From assembly GCF_014333585.1 (NCBI RefSeq), contig NZ_JACSCW010000005.1, positions 405,656 to 469,655 on the forward strand: a DNA stretch of 64,000 nucleotides. The letters run 5' to 3'. The notes below the pieces were generated by a model, which made no database searches, was not told the origin of the DNA, and was given only the letters and a program-made list of their open reading frames with translations. The stretch is from Hymenobacter sp. BT188 (GTDB taxonomy: Bacteria; Bacteroidota; Bacteroidia; Cytophagales; Hymenobacteraceae). The position numbers were made by a program, and so were the translations under genes. This document shows, one piece after another, positions 7,722 to 15,630 of this stretch. Each line of letters begins with the position of its first letter. The stretch's first letter is position 1.

Positions 7722-9977
7722 TTAGGCTAAATCGAAGCGGCCAAGGTTCATCATTTTGGTCCACACAGCTACGAAATCACGCAAGAATTTCTCCTGGGCA
7801 TTTGCATAGCCGTACACTTCGGCTAGGGCCCGTAGCTCGGAGTTCGAGCCGAAAATCAGGTCTACGCGGGTGCCGGTCCATTTTACGGTGCCAGTCTTGC
7901 GGTCACGACCCTCGAAGGCCGTCTGCGCGTCCGACGTGCTTTTCCAGGTAGTGCCCATGTCGAGGAGATTGATAAAGTAGTCGTTGGTAAGAGCGCCCGG
8001 CCGGTCAGTAAACACGCCGTGCTGCGAGTGGTCGAAGTTGATATTGATGGCCCGCAGGCCCCCAAACAATACTGTCAGCTCGGGTGCAGTGAGCGTCAGC
8101 AGTTGGGCTTTATCCACCAGCATTTCCTCGGCCGAAGCTTTGTGATGCGACTTCTGGTAGTTGCGGAACCCGTCGGCGGCTGGCTCCAGGGCCCGGAACG
8201 AGGCCACGTCGGTTTGCTCCTGTGAGGCATCCGTGCGGCCGGGCGCGAACGGAACCGTCACCTCGTGGCCGGCGTTGCGCGCGGCCTCTTCGATGCCGGC
8301 ATTGCCCGCCAGCACTATCAGATCGGCTATTGATACCTGCTTGCCGTCGGTCTGGGCACCGTTGAACTCGCGCTGCACGCCTTCTAGCACTTGCAGCACT
8401 TGCGCCAGCTGCGCCGGATTATTCACCTCCCAGTCTTTCTGGGGAGCCAAACGCAAACGGCCGCCGTTGGTGCCGCCGCGCTTGTCAGAGTCGCGGTAAG
8501 TAAAGGCTGATGCCCAGGCGGTAGACACTAATTCGGGCACCGACAGGCCGGAGGCCAGAATCCTGCCTTTCAGGATAGCGGCGTCTTGGTCATCCACCAG
8601 AGCATGAGTAACGGCTGGTACCGGATCTTGCCAGATCAGCTCTTCTGTGGGTACTTCCGGGCCGAGGTAGCGCTCAATCGGGCCCATGTCGCGGTGGGTC
8701 AGCTTAAACCAGGCGCGGGCGAAAGCATCGGCAAACTGGTCGGGGTGTTCATGGAAGCGCCGCGAAATCGTCTCATACGCCGGATCTACCCGCAGGGCGA
8801 TGTCGGTGGTGAGCATGAAGGGGGCGTGCTTTTTGGCCGGGTCGTGGGCATCGGGGATGGTGCCAGCGCCGCCGCCATTCACGGGCCGCCACTGGTGCGC
8901 CCCGGCGGGGCTCTTGGTCAGCTCCCACTCGTAACCAAACAAGTTGTTGAAGTAGTCATTGCTCCACTTAGCGGGCGTGCTGGTCCAGGCGCCTTCGAGG
9001 CCGCTGGTGATGGTGTCGCCGGCGTTGCCGGTGCCGTAGCTGTTGCGCCAGCCCAGACTCATTTCTTCCATACTGGCCCCGGCGGGCTCCATGCCTACAT
9101 ACTTGCCGGGATCGGCGGCGCCGTGGGTTTTGCCGAAGGTGTGGCCGCCGGCAATCAGAGCAACCGTTTCTTCGTCGTTCATGGCCATACGGCCGAAGGT
9201 TTCGCGAATGTCACGGGCAGACAAGGCTGGGTCAGGATTGCCGTTTGGGCCTTCCGGGTTCACGTATACCAAGCCCATCTGCACGGCGGCAAGCGGGTTT
9301 TCCAGTTGGCGGTTGTTGGTGTAGCGCTCATCGCCCAGCCACTCGGCCTCCGAGCCCCAATAGATGTCCTGCTCGGGCTCCCACACGTCTTCCCGGCCAC
9401 CAGCGAAGCCAAAAGTTTTGAACCCCATCGACTCCAGGGCGCAGTTGCCGACGAGCACCATCAAGTCGCCCCAGGAGATCTGCTGGCCGTACTTCTGTTT
9501 GATGGGCCACAGCAGCAGGCGAGCCTTGTCGAGGTTAGCGTTGTCGGGCCAGCTGTTGAGGGGAGCGAAGCGCTGGGCGCCCGAGCCGGAGCCGCCGCGC
9601 CCGTCGCCGATGCGGTAGGTGCCGGCGCTGTGCCAGGCCAGCCGGATAAACAAGGGGCCGTAATGTCCGTAGTCGGCCGGCCACCAGTCCTGCGAATCCG
9701 TCATTAGGGCAAAAAGATCCTGCTTCACGGCCGCCAGGTCGAGCTTCTTGAACTCCTCGGCGTAGTTAAAATTGCCCCCCAGCGGATTGGAAATGCTGGC
9801 GTGCTGACGCAGAATATTGAGCTTGAGCTGATTGGGCCACCATTCGCGGTTGGTGCGCCCCCCGCCGGCGCTGCGTTGCAGCGCGCCGCTGCTGAAGGGG
9901 CATTGGGCGGCTGCCGGGCCATTTACCTCTTCAAGAATTGAATCACCCGTGGGGTGTGCATGCTGACTGTTGTCCAT
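7722..9977 (-). CDS. katG: Catalase-peroxidase
   Basis: Bifunctional haem enzyme that destroys hydrogen peroxide by catalase and peroxidase activity. The 751-residue chain has the two-domain KatG plan. The distal site is LFIRLAWHSAGTYRIGDGRG (Trp and His), the proximal haem ligand is in GGHTFGKTHGA, and YVNPEGPNG carries the Tyr of the Met-Tyr-Trp adduct. The start is set at ATG 9977 (MDNSQHAHPTGDS) rather than 10016; the upstream 13 residues are not conserved-looking. No signal peptide, so cytoplasmic. GCCCCCCAG occurs antisense at NPLGGNF (9774-9782). Confidence 0.97.
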   Translation of the reverse strand: MDNSQHAHPTGDSILEEVNGPAAAQCPFSSGALQRSAGGGRTNREWWPNQLKLNILRQHASISNPLGGNFNYAEEFKKLDLAAVKQDLFALMTDSQDWWPADYGHYGPLFIRLAWHSAGTYRIGDGRGGSGSGAQRFAPLNSWPDNANLDKARLLLWPIKQKYGQQISWGDLMVLVGNCALESMGFKTFGFAGGREDVWEPEQDIYWGSEAEWLGDERYTNNRQLENPLAAVQMGLVYVNPEGPNGNPDPALSARDIRETFGRMAMNDEETVALIAGGHTFGKTHGAADPGKYVGMEPAGASMEEMSLGWRNSYGTGNAGDTITSGLEGAWTSTPAKWSNDYFNNLFGYEWELTKSPAGAHQWRPVNGGGAGTIPDAHDPAKKHAPFMLTTDIALRVDPAYETISRRFHEHPDQFADAFARAWFKLTHRDMGPIERYLGPEVPTEELIWQDPVPAVTHALVDDQDAAILKGRILASGLSVPELVSTAWASAFTYRDSDKRGGTNGGRLRLAPQKDWEVNNPAQLAQVLQVLEGVQREFNGAQTDGKQVSIADLIVLAGNAGIEEAARNAGHEVTVPFAPGRTDASQEQTDVASFRALEPAADGFRNYQKSHHKASAEEMLVDKAQLLTLTAPELTVLFGGLRAININFDHSQHGVFTDRPGALTNDYFINLLDMGTTWKSTSDAQTAFEGRDRKTGTVKWTGTRVDLIFGSNSELRALAEVYGYANAQEKFLRDFVAVWTKMMNLGRFDLA

Positions 9978-10225
9978 CTTGGAATTGGGTTGCTGTGTTA
10001 TGGAAGTATAATACACAGCTCGCCAAAAAGTTTGGACTTATACCAGTGGAGCTTGCTCGCAACGCACTAGTCATTTGGGATATATCTATCCGACTATCTT
10101 GTAAAAAAGTCAGTATAGGATAGATGTGAGGCCTACTAGTCGAGTAGGGCGTCCGCAGAAGCGAAGGGCTTATAAATTAGCCTCAAACCAACCTCATAAC
10201 CAGCTTTACCAGTTTACTGTTTTGC

Positions 10226-11254
10226 TTACCAGCCAGCCCCTTTTGTTTTGGTGCGAATACGGCACAGATAGTTGCTGGCCGTCAGATAGAGCGTGCTGCC
10301 GTCGTCGCCCCAAGCCAGGTTGGCAACCGCTACGGGCAGGCCAATGCGCCCCAAATGAGTGCCATCGGGGGCTAATACGTGCACGCCGCCGGGACCCGTG
10401 GTGAAGACGTTACCCTGCTGATCTACCTTAATGCCATCGGGCATACCTTTTAATTCTTTGGTAAGTGGCGTGGCATCGAAAAAAACGCGGCCTTTTCCTA
10501 AGCTGCCATCCGCGCGCACCGGATAGGCTATCACTACCGCCCGCTTCGGGTCCGATTGGGTGACGTACAGCGTTTTTTCGTCGGGGGAGAAAGCCACACC
10601 ATTGGGGCGCGTCAGATCCTGAATCACTAGCGTTACTTGCCCCGACTTCGCTACCCGATACACCCCACTGAAATCCAGTTCGCGCCGTGGGTCTTTTTCC
10701 TGCTCGGGCAGGCCGTAGGGCGGATCGGTGAAGTAGATGTCGCCGTTCGATTTGATAACCAGATCATTGGGGCTGTTCAGGCGCTTTCCTTCGTAGCTAT
10801 CGGCTAGGGTGCGCTTGCCACCATCTTTTAGCAGTACCGATATACGCCGGTCACCGTGCTCACAGGCTACCAGCTGGCCCTGCTTATCGAAGGCAAGGCC
10901 GTTGCTGCCCGACTCCTTACTGTAGGTGCCCAAACCCGTGTAGCCGGCGGGTTTGAGATGTTCGGCCAAGGGCTCGCCTTCTTTCCAGCGGTAAATCACG
11001 TTTTGGGGCGCATGAGAAAACAGCAGCGCACCTTCCTGCTTCGACCACACCGGACCTTCGGGCCAGGTAAAACCCGACGCCAGTACTTCGATTTTGGCAT
11101 CGGGCGCGACCAACTGATCTATGGCTGGCTGGTCGCGGATAATGCTGCCTAACGTGGGGTATACGGGCGGCGTGCGTTGCGCCCGGGCGGGCGCAACGTG
11201 AGCCAGCATCAAAGACGCGACCCCTAGTAAGCAAAGCAGAAACGGCTGATCCAT
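10226..11254 (-). CDS. SMP-30/gluconolactonase family secreted protein
   Basis: A 342-residue six-bladed propeller protein of the SMP-30/gluconolaconase/LRE group, expected to hydrolyse a sugar lactone or related ester with a bound divalent metal. Evidence: FTWPEGPVWSK with the metal-ligand Glu, SNGLAFDKQG, LNSPNDLVIKSNGDIYFTDP with Asn/Asp ligands, and RPNGVAFSPDEKTLYVTQSD. The N-terminus MDQPFLLCLLGVASLMLAHV ending in ARAQ is a signal peptide. It is a stand-alone gene, divergent from the yedK-like gene. Substrate not determinable. Confidence 0.88.
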   Translation of the reverse strand: MDQPFLLCLLGVASLMLAHVAPARAQRTPPVYPTLGSIIRDQPAIDQLVAPDAKIEVLASGFTWPEGPVWSKQEGALLFSHAPQNVIYRWKEGEPLAEHLKPAGYTGLGTYSKESGSNGLAFDKQGQLVACEHGDRRISVLLKDGGKRTLADSYEGKRLNSPNDLVIKSNGDIYFTDPPYGLPEQEKDPRRELDFSGVYRVAKSGQVTLVIQDLTRPNGVAFSPDEKTLYVTQSDPKRAVVIAYPVRADGSLGKGRVFFDATPLTKELKGMPDGIKVDQQGNVFTTGPGGVHVLAPDGTHLGRIGLPVAVANLAWGDDGSTLYLTASNYLCRIRTKTKGAGW

Positions 11255-11467
11255 AAGCGGAAGGAAAATGCTACCCTAGTCGTTACGGCAGCCGCGGTAT
11301 CGTGTTCGGATGGAACAGCGGCAAAAAGCCCCCAGCAGCTATACTGGTCCCGCGCCTGGCTAAGAGGGGCGTTTCGCCCACAACTTCTACTGGCGGGCCG
11401 GCGTAACCAGATACGTGCTTTTAGTGCCTTAAGAAGCCTTTTCTTTCACTGATTTTCCAGTCAGCTT

Positions 11468-12154
11468 ATGTGTGGCCGCTATACATTTATCTCGCCGGCT
11501 CCCGCCATTGAGGAGCGTTTTGATGCCCAGTTTATGGAAGAAATGCCCCCCAACTATAATGCGGCGCCTTCGCAGCATCTGCCCATCATTACCAACAGCG
11601 CCCCCAGCCAGATTCAGCTGGTGCAATGGGGCTTGGTGCCGGGGTGGGTGAAGGATATTAAAACGGCGCTGAAGCCTATAAACGCCCGCGCCGAGACCCT
11701 GGCCGAGAAGCCCTCGTTTCGGCAGCTGCTCCAACGCAAGCGCTGCCTGGTGCTGGCCGACAGCTTTTACGAGTGGCAGCAAGTGGCGCCGCCAGCCGGA
11801 AGCAAGGGTAAAAAAGCCAAGGTACCCCACCGTATTCTGCTGCGCAACGAGCAGCCGTTTGCCTTTGCCGGCCTCTGGGATGAGTGGGCCGACCGCGAAA
11901 CGGGCGAAGTGCTGCCTACTTTCACCATCATCACCACGGAGCCTAACGACCTGATGGCCAGCCTGCACAACCGCATGCCCGTGATACTGCCAGACCGAAA
12001 AGCGGAGCTGGCCTGGCTCGACGACGGCGTATCGGTGGATGAGCACCAACACTTGTTGCGCCCATATGCCACCGAGCTGATGCAGGAATATACCGTCAGC
12101 ACCCTCGTCAATTCGCCGGCGCATAACTCTCCTGATGTGCTGGAGGCCGCTTAA
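11468..12154 (+). CDS. yedK: SOS response-associated peptidase-like protein (SRAP, YedK/HMCES family)
   Basis: Binds abasic sites in single-stranded DNA and forms a protective covalent thiazolidine crosslink through Cys2. The start MCGRYTF is invariant in the family, so Met removal exposes Cys2. Other active-site residues are visible: Asn72 (INARAET), Glu102 (YEW) and His167 (HNRMPV). 228 residues is full length. A Lys-rich insert (SKGKKAKVPHR, about 113-122) sits where the family is variable. GCCCCCCA occurs at EMPPNY. Followed by a strong motif-type terminator. Confidence 0.95.
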   Translation: MCGRYTFISPAPAIEERFDAQFMEEMPPNYNAAPSQHLPIITNSAPSQIQLVQWGLVPGWVKDIKTALKPINARAETLAEKPSFRQLLQRKRCLVLADSFYEWQQVAPPAGSKGKKAKVPHRILLRNEQPFAFAGLWDEWADRETGEVLPTFTIITTEPNDLMASLHNRMPVILPDRKAELAWLDDGVSVDEHQHLLRPYATELMQEYTVSTLVNSPAHNSPDVLEAA

Positions 12155-12234
12155 GTTTAGCCGGGTTTGAGCTACAATGACTGTTAAGCTGTTGCTGCTT
12201 TAGTTAGTAAGCACTGAAATTTTGAACGCAGTAT

Positions 12235-12277
12235 CAACAAAAAGCCCCCCAGACAGACTCTGGGGGGCTTTTTGTTG
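12235..12277. terminator. Bidirectional terminator, paired GCCCCCCAG arms
   Basis: CAACAAAAAGCCCCCCAGA pairs with its exact complement around a CAGAC loop. It separates the convergent yedK-like gene and the small secreted protein gene. Both arms carry exact 9-mer copies (12244, 12260). Confidence 0.95.
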
Positions 12278-12282
12278 GCTAT

Positions 12283-12495
12283 TTAGTAGATGGCGCGAAC
12301 AAGTGGACGGCCTTTCTGGCGCGGGGCTTTTTTGTATTTGTACTGCGCTTTAATGGGCTTGCGCTTGGCATAGGGCCCGATGGCCATAGGTGCTGTTGCG
12401 GCCAAAGGTCTTATTTCAGCAGCCACTGTGCCAACTGTCTCGCCCAAAGCCATAAACAACAGAGTGCCAAAAAGTAGAAAGTATTTGTGCGGCAT
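12283..12495 (-). CDS. Small secreted basic protein
   Basis: 70 residues from ATG 12495: a signal peptide (MPHKYFLLFGTLLFMALGE, continuing to about residue 25) followed by a short Lys/Arg/Tyr-rich mature region (YAKRKPIKAQYKYKKAPRQK). The frame stays open to 12552 but the upstream part is Pro/Phe-rich and unlikely. No recognised family; small basic secreted proteins of this kind are common in Hymenobacter-like genomes but have no assigned function. It lies between two motif-type terminators, so it is probably transcribed alone. Confidence 0.6.
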   Translation of the reverse strand: MPHKYFLLFGTLLFMALGETVGTVAAEIRPLAATAPMAIGPYAKRKPIKAQYKYKKAPRQKGRPLVRAIY

Positions 12496-12645
12496 AGGAG
12501 GTGGAAAAAAGGTGAAAGAGATTGGTTTAGGTGGATCGGGTATGCTAAACATATGAACTTATATGTATCATAAAAAATACTTTCTTATTTATATATAATA
12601 TGATCGAATTATTGCTGACCGTTTTGCTGAATTGCAAAGCTTGGC

Positions 12646-12704
12646 CTAGTATTACTTAAAAAAGCCCCCAGACACTATCTGGGGGCTTTTTTAAGTAATA
12701 CTAG
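12646..12704. terminator. Very long perfect-stem terminator
   Basis: Arms 12646-12672 and 12678-12704 are 27 bases each and fully complementary, around a 5-base loop (CACTA). The centre is a five-C version of the motif (AAAAAAGCCCCCAGA). It terminates the 12740-13081 gene and may act both ways. Confidence 0.92.
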
Positions 12705-12739
12705 AAAGCCTTAAGAAGCTTTATTGGCAGGCTAAAAGC

Positions 12740-13081
12740 TTACGAAGCTTGGTTCGCTTGCGGCTTCGGACCGTTGTTCGGCTTTTTATCTTTTTGCTCA
12801 TTCACCGGCTCAGCCGACGTATCGTTGTCGTCAGCGGCATCGATGGCCTTGTTCACTACGACTACCGCGATGGCAGCAATAGCGGCGATTCCCAGAATCA
12901 GCTGGGTAGTCGTCAAACGCTGAGCTGTCTTTTTCAGTAGCGTGCCACCATGAAGGAGCAGGTCGTCAATACGGTCGTGGTTGCCCTGAAAGATAACGTG
13001 GTAGGCACTTTCGAGCGTACGGGTTACGTCTTCAGGCAGAATTTTCTCTAATTGAGTTTCTAGTTGTGTTTGGTTGTCCAT
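12740..13081 (-). CDS. Hypothetical single-pass membrane protein
   Basis: 113 residues: an N-terminal soluble part (MDNQTQLETQLEKILPEDVT), an amphipathic stretch to about residue 60, one hydrophobic segment (LILGIAAIAAIAVVVV, about 66-81) and a charged, Pro/Asn-rich tail (NEQKDKKPNNGPKPQANQAS). No recognised domain. Its own terminator lies immediately downstream, suggesting a monocistronic unit. Likely inner-membrane with a short cytoplasmic or periplasmic tail; function unknown. Confidence 0.7.
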   Translation of the reverse strand: MDNQTQLETQLEKILPEDVTRTLESAYHVIFQGNHDRIDDLLLHGGTLLKKTAQRLTTTQLILGIAAIAAIAVVVVNKAIDAADDNDTSAEPVNEQKDKKPNNGPKPQANQAS

Positions 13082-13261
13082 AGCGGAGGTTAGCGAAACG
13101 AGTGAAAAGTCGATACAGAATAGTGGCTAAGCCACCGGGAAGCGTGTACGCAAAAACTCATTCGCGGGCTGTCCTTTTTTCAATTAACCTTGGATAAGCC
13201 TGTATAACCAAAGCTTCAGGTATACAGTAGCCATAACCCAGCATCCAGATTGCCAACCAAC

Positions 13262-13297
13262 AAAAAAGCCCCCCAGAGTCTGTCTGGGGGGCTTTTT
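13262..13297. terminator. Terminator with paired GCCCCCCAG arms
   Basis: AAAAAAGCCCCCCAGA, loop GTCTG, TCTGGGGGGCTTTTT. It lies directly after the minus-strand sigma factor/protease pair (stop 13318). Exact motif copies at 13268 and 13284. Confidence 0.94.
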
Positions 13298-13317
13298 GGG
13301 GTAAGAAATAACAGCGC

Positions 13318-14475
13318 TTATTCGTAGACCTTTACCACAAAAACGAAATCCTGTAGCTTACGCAGCTGCTGCGGACGCGTGTTGCCGGTTAACTGGTTGA
13401 AGCGGGGTAGGTTATAAGGCTGAGCAGGCTTCGCCGTGGCCAGCGAATCGACTAAGCGCATCAGGTATGACGACTTAGTAGCAAAAGCGGCGCTTTGTAC
13501 ATCCGTCTGTCGACCACTGATGATACCGATCAGGTTGCCGCGGTCATCAAGCAGCGGCCCACCGCTATTGCCTGGATTCACGGGAATGGAAATCTGATAA
13601 AACCCGGTATCACCTTCAAAACCCGAGCGGGCGCTCAGCGAACCATCGTTAAATACCAGATCTTCACGTGGATATCCTAATGTATATACTCGCTCGCCTA
13701 GCTCGGCCAAGCCACGCTTGAAGGAATAAGGCAAGCGGCCAAAGCCATTAAACTTTGGATCAGTGATGCGCAGAATAGCTAAGTCGTGGGCGACATCCGA
13801 GAAAACAGGTTCGGCGCGGAAGCGCTGCCGGTCCCGGCTCTCAATCAGGACCGAATCGGCTCCTTGAATGACGTGGTAGCTCGTTACCAAGTAGCCATCG
13901 GTAGTCAAGGCAAAGCCCGTTCCGCTGAATTTACCCGGATTTGCTTCCTCGGTGGGGCGCGGCTCATCCATCAAGGTGAGGGCCTTGTTCATCGCGCGCT
14001 GGTTGCGCTTGATGCGCTCTACCTCCCGCCGCAACACGGTGTAGCCGTATAGCGAAGGCTTTTGCTGAGCGGTACGCCACATCTCCAGCCCAAGCAAAGT
14101 GGCAAACACCGCCAGTATAGCCACGGAGGCTGCTACCGCGATAGTGGCGCGGTGGCTGCTCCAAAACTCCCGCAGATGCTGCTCCGTGCGCGAAATGCGC
14201 ATGACCGGCATGGTGGGGTAGCCAGTTTCGATAATAGCTTCCGTGGCGGCTTTCTCCACATCAAGCGCAGCCTGCATGGCCCGTAGCTTACGCCGCGTAG
14301 TCAGGCGCCGGCCGTAGCCATGGAGCGTAGCAGTCAGCTCGTTGAAATCAGCAAGCTGCTGGGCTAAATCCGGTTCGGCGGCCAAGCGGCGCTCCAGAGC
14401 AGCGTGTTCCTCGGGGGGCAGCTGTCCGCTCTGGTAAGCGTCAAATAAAGCGTAGTAATCAGCTTCAGTTTTCAT
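13318..14475 (-). CDS. Membrane anti-sigma-like protein fused to trypsin-like (S1C) serine protease
   Basis: 385 residues from ATG 14475 (MKTEADYYALFDAY). Residues 1-110 look like an anti-sigma cytoplasmic head (LPPEEHAALERRLAAEPDLA). A transmembrane segment follows (TIAVAASVAILAVFATLLGL, about 130-150). The outer part is a trypsin fold with the triad His (TSYHVIQGAD, about 200), Asp (AHDLAILRI, about 231) and Ser (PGNSGGPLL, about 304). No PDZ domain is present, unlike DegP/HtrA. It begins 49 bases after the ECF sigma factor, so the two are probably co-transcribed and functionally paired. The frame is open upstream to 14820 only as an overlap with the sigma gene. Confidence 0.88.
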   Translation of the reverse strand: MKTEADYYALFDAYQSGQLPPEEHAALERRLAAEPDLAQQLADFNELTATLHGYGRRLTTRRKLRAMQAALDVEKAATEAIIETGYPTMPVMRISRTEQHLREFWSSHRATIAVAASVAILAVFATLLGLEMWRTAQQKPSLYGYTVLRREVERIKRNQRAMNKALTLMDEPRPTEEANPGKFSGTGFALTTDGYLVTSYHVIQGADSVLIESRDRQRFRAEPVFSDVAHDLAILRITDPKFNGFGRLPYSFKRGLAELGERVYTLGYPREDLVFNDGSLSARSGFEGDTGFYQISIPVNPGNSGGPLLDDRGNLIGIISGRQTDVQSAAFATKSSYLMRLVDSLATAKPAQPYNLPRFNQLTGNTRPQQLRKLQDFVFVVKVYE

Positions 14476-14524
14476 AGGACTGGTCGGAAGCGAGCTTCCT
14501 CTATACTGGGAACCGAGCTTGTCG

Positions 14525-15112
14525 CTAAAAAGATTCTTCTTCCTTATAATGGGTGAAAAACAGCTTTTTAAGACGCACCAGGCACTTGTATTTTTGATTT
14601 TTGGCGTTGTCGGCATTGGTATAGCCAAACTCAGCCGTGAGTTGCTGCATGGATTTCTCCTGCAGGTAAAAACCTTCAAGCAGCGACCGGCAAGGCTCTC
14701 CCAAGTGGTTGAGGGCTTCGGCCATCGTAGCGAAGCGCTGATCGCGCTCTTCCGCTTGGTCGACATCCGCTTCCGCACCGGTTTCGAGGTAGGGCTCATG
14801 GTCTTCGAGACGACCGCCAAAACGGTTTTTCTCAGCTAACCGTTTGAGCCACAGTCGCCGACACACCGCGTAGAGGTAGGTTTTGATCTGGCAGCTCAGC
14901 TCCAAAGAGCCCTCGCGCACCTTTTCATAAAACACCATTACGCCCTCCTGATACACGTCCTTGGCCTCGTCCTCGGTGCCACTATTTTGCAGCACCAAGT
15001 GCGAAATCATGGGCAGATGCAGGCGGTAAAGTTGTGCCAATGCCCGGTCGTCGCCGCCCTGGATGGCAGCCACGAACTCTTCATCAGTGTAGGAAGGTTG
15101 ACCCTTACCCAT
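14525..15112 (-). CDS. ECF-type RNA polymerase sigma factor
   Basis: 195 residues. Region 2 spans about residues 25-90 (DVYQEGVMVFYEKV, then TYLYAVCRRLWLKRL) and region 4 about 125-190 (CRSLLEGFYLQEKSMQQLTA, NQKYKCLVRLKKLF). It directs transcription of an extracytoplasmic-stress-type regulon. The next gene on the same strand is a transmembrane anti-sigma-like protease, which is the usual position for the cognate regulator. An acidic linker (TGAEADVDQAEERD) separates the domains. Confidence 0.92.
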   Translation of the reverse strand: MGKGQPSYTDEEFVAAIQGGDDRALAQLYRLHLPMISHLVLQNSGTEDEAKDVYQEGVMVFYEKVREGSLELSCQIKTYLYAVCRRLWLKRLAEKNRFGGRLEDHEPYLETGAEADVDQAEERDQRFATMAEALNHLGEPCRSLLEGFYLQEKSMQQLTAEFGYTNADNAKNQKYKCLVRLKKLFFTHYKEEESF

Positions 15113-15245
15113 TCGCTTTGGTCTTTAATACAAAGAGGATGACTTAGTAACCCTCCCCAAAAATTATTTTCTACTGCTGGGTTACCTTTCAGTCGAATGG
15201 GTATGAAGGACGTTTTTTAGACAACTTTTCAAACCTAACACCAAA

Positions 15246-15476
15246 ATGAAGAACTTCCTGAAAGTATCTGCCTTGGCTTTTGTATTCGCTGCTGCCCTGA
15301 CTTCTTGCGAGTCGAAGCCTGCTGAGACTGAAACTACTACCACCGAAGTGAGCACTGAGACTACCGTTCCGGCTACTACCGACACTACGATGGCTGCTCC
15401 TGCAGACTCTGCTGCTATGACTGCTCCTGCTGACGGCACTTCGACCTCGACTACCACTACTACGACTCAAGAGTAA
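15246..15476 (+). CDS. Small Thr/Ala-rich lipoprotein
   Basis: 76 residues. The N-terminus MKNFLKVSALAFVFAAALTS-C is a lipoprotein signal (lipobox ALTSC, Cys21). The mature part is low-complexity, rich in Thr, Glu, Ala and Pro (TETTTTEVSTETTVPATTD), so it is probably an unstructured, possibly glycosylated surface or periplasmic tether. Bacteroidota O-glycosylate D-(S/T)-(A/I/L/V/M/T) sites; DTT and DSA here fit that pattern. Monocistronic, followed by its own terminator. No known function. Confidence 0.75.
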   Translation: MKNFLKVSALAFVFAAALTSCESKPAETETTTTEVSTETTVPATTDTTMAAPADSAAMTAPADGTSTSTTTTTTQE

Positions 15477-15512
15477 AAGTAAGCAGCTACCGGCTTAAAC
15501 TGGTAAGTTGCC

Positions 15513-15556
15513 AAACGGCCCGGCCTCCTGTGAAAGGAAGCTGGGCCGTTTTTTTG
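15513..15556 (+). terminator. Terminator after small lipoprotein gene
   Basis: AAACGGCCC pairs with GGGCCGTTT, with an inner partly paired region and a run of seven or more T. Does not use the GCCCCCCAG motif. Confidence 0.88.
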
Positions 15557-15630
15557 TGTAGGTAATCTTCTGTAACTGCTTTAGCTATAAAGTAGTAGGC
15601 ATAATAGTTAGGAAGGCTGTAGCTCTAGGA

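Noticed and set aside
8586..9707. 373-codon plus-strand open frame opposite katG
   Set aside because: It is the antisense shadow of a strongly conserved catalase-peroxidase; its translation is Gly/Ala/Val-rich without any family motif.
11429..12124. 231-codon minus-strand frame opposite the yedK-like gene
   Set aside because: Overlaps the SRAP gene almost completely; the SRAP reading has all active-site residues.
13318..14820. Longer version of the protease gene starting at 14820
   Set aside because: The extra 115 codons run through the sigma factor gene in another frame and read as low-quality sequence; ATG 14475 gives the anti-sigma-like head.
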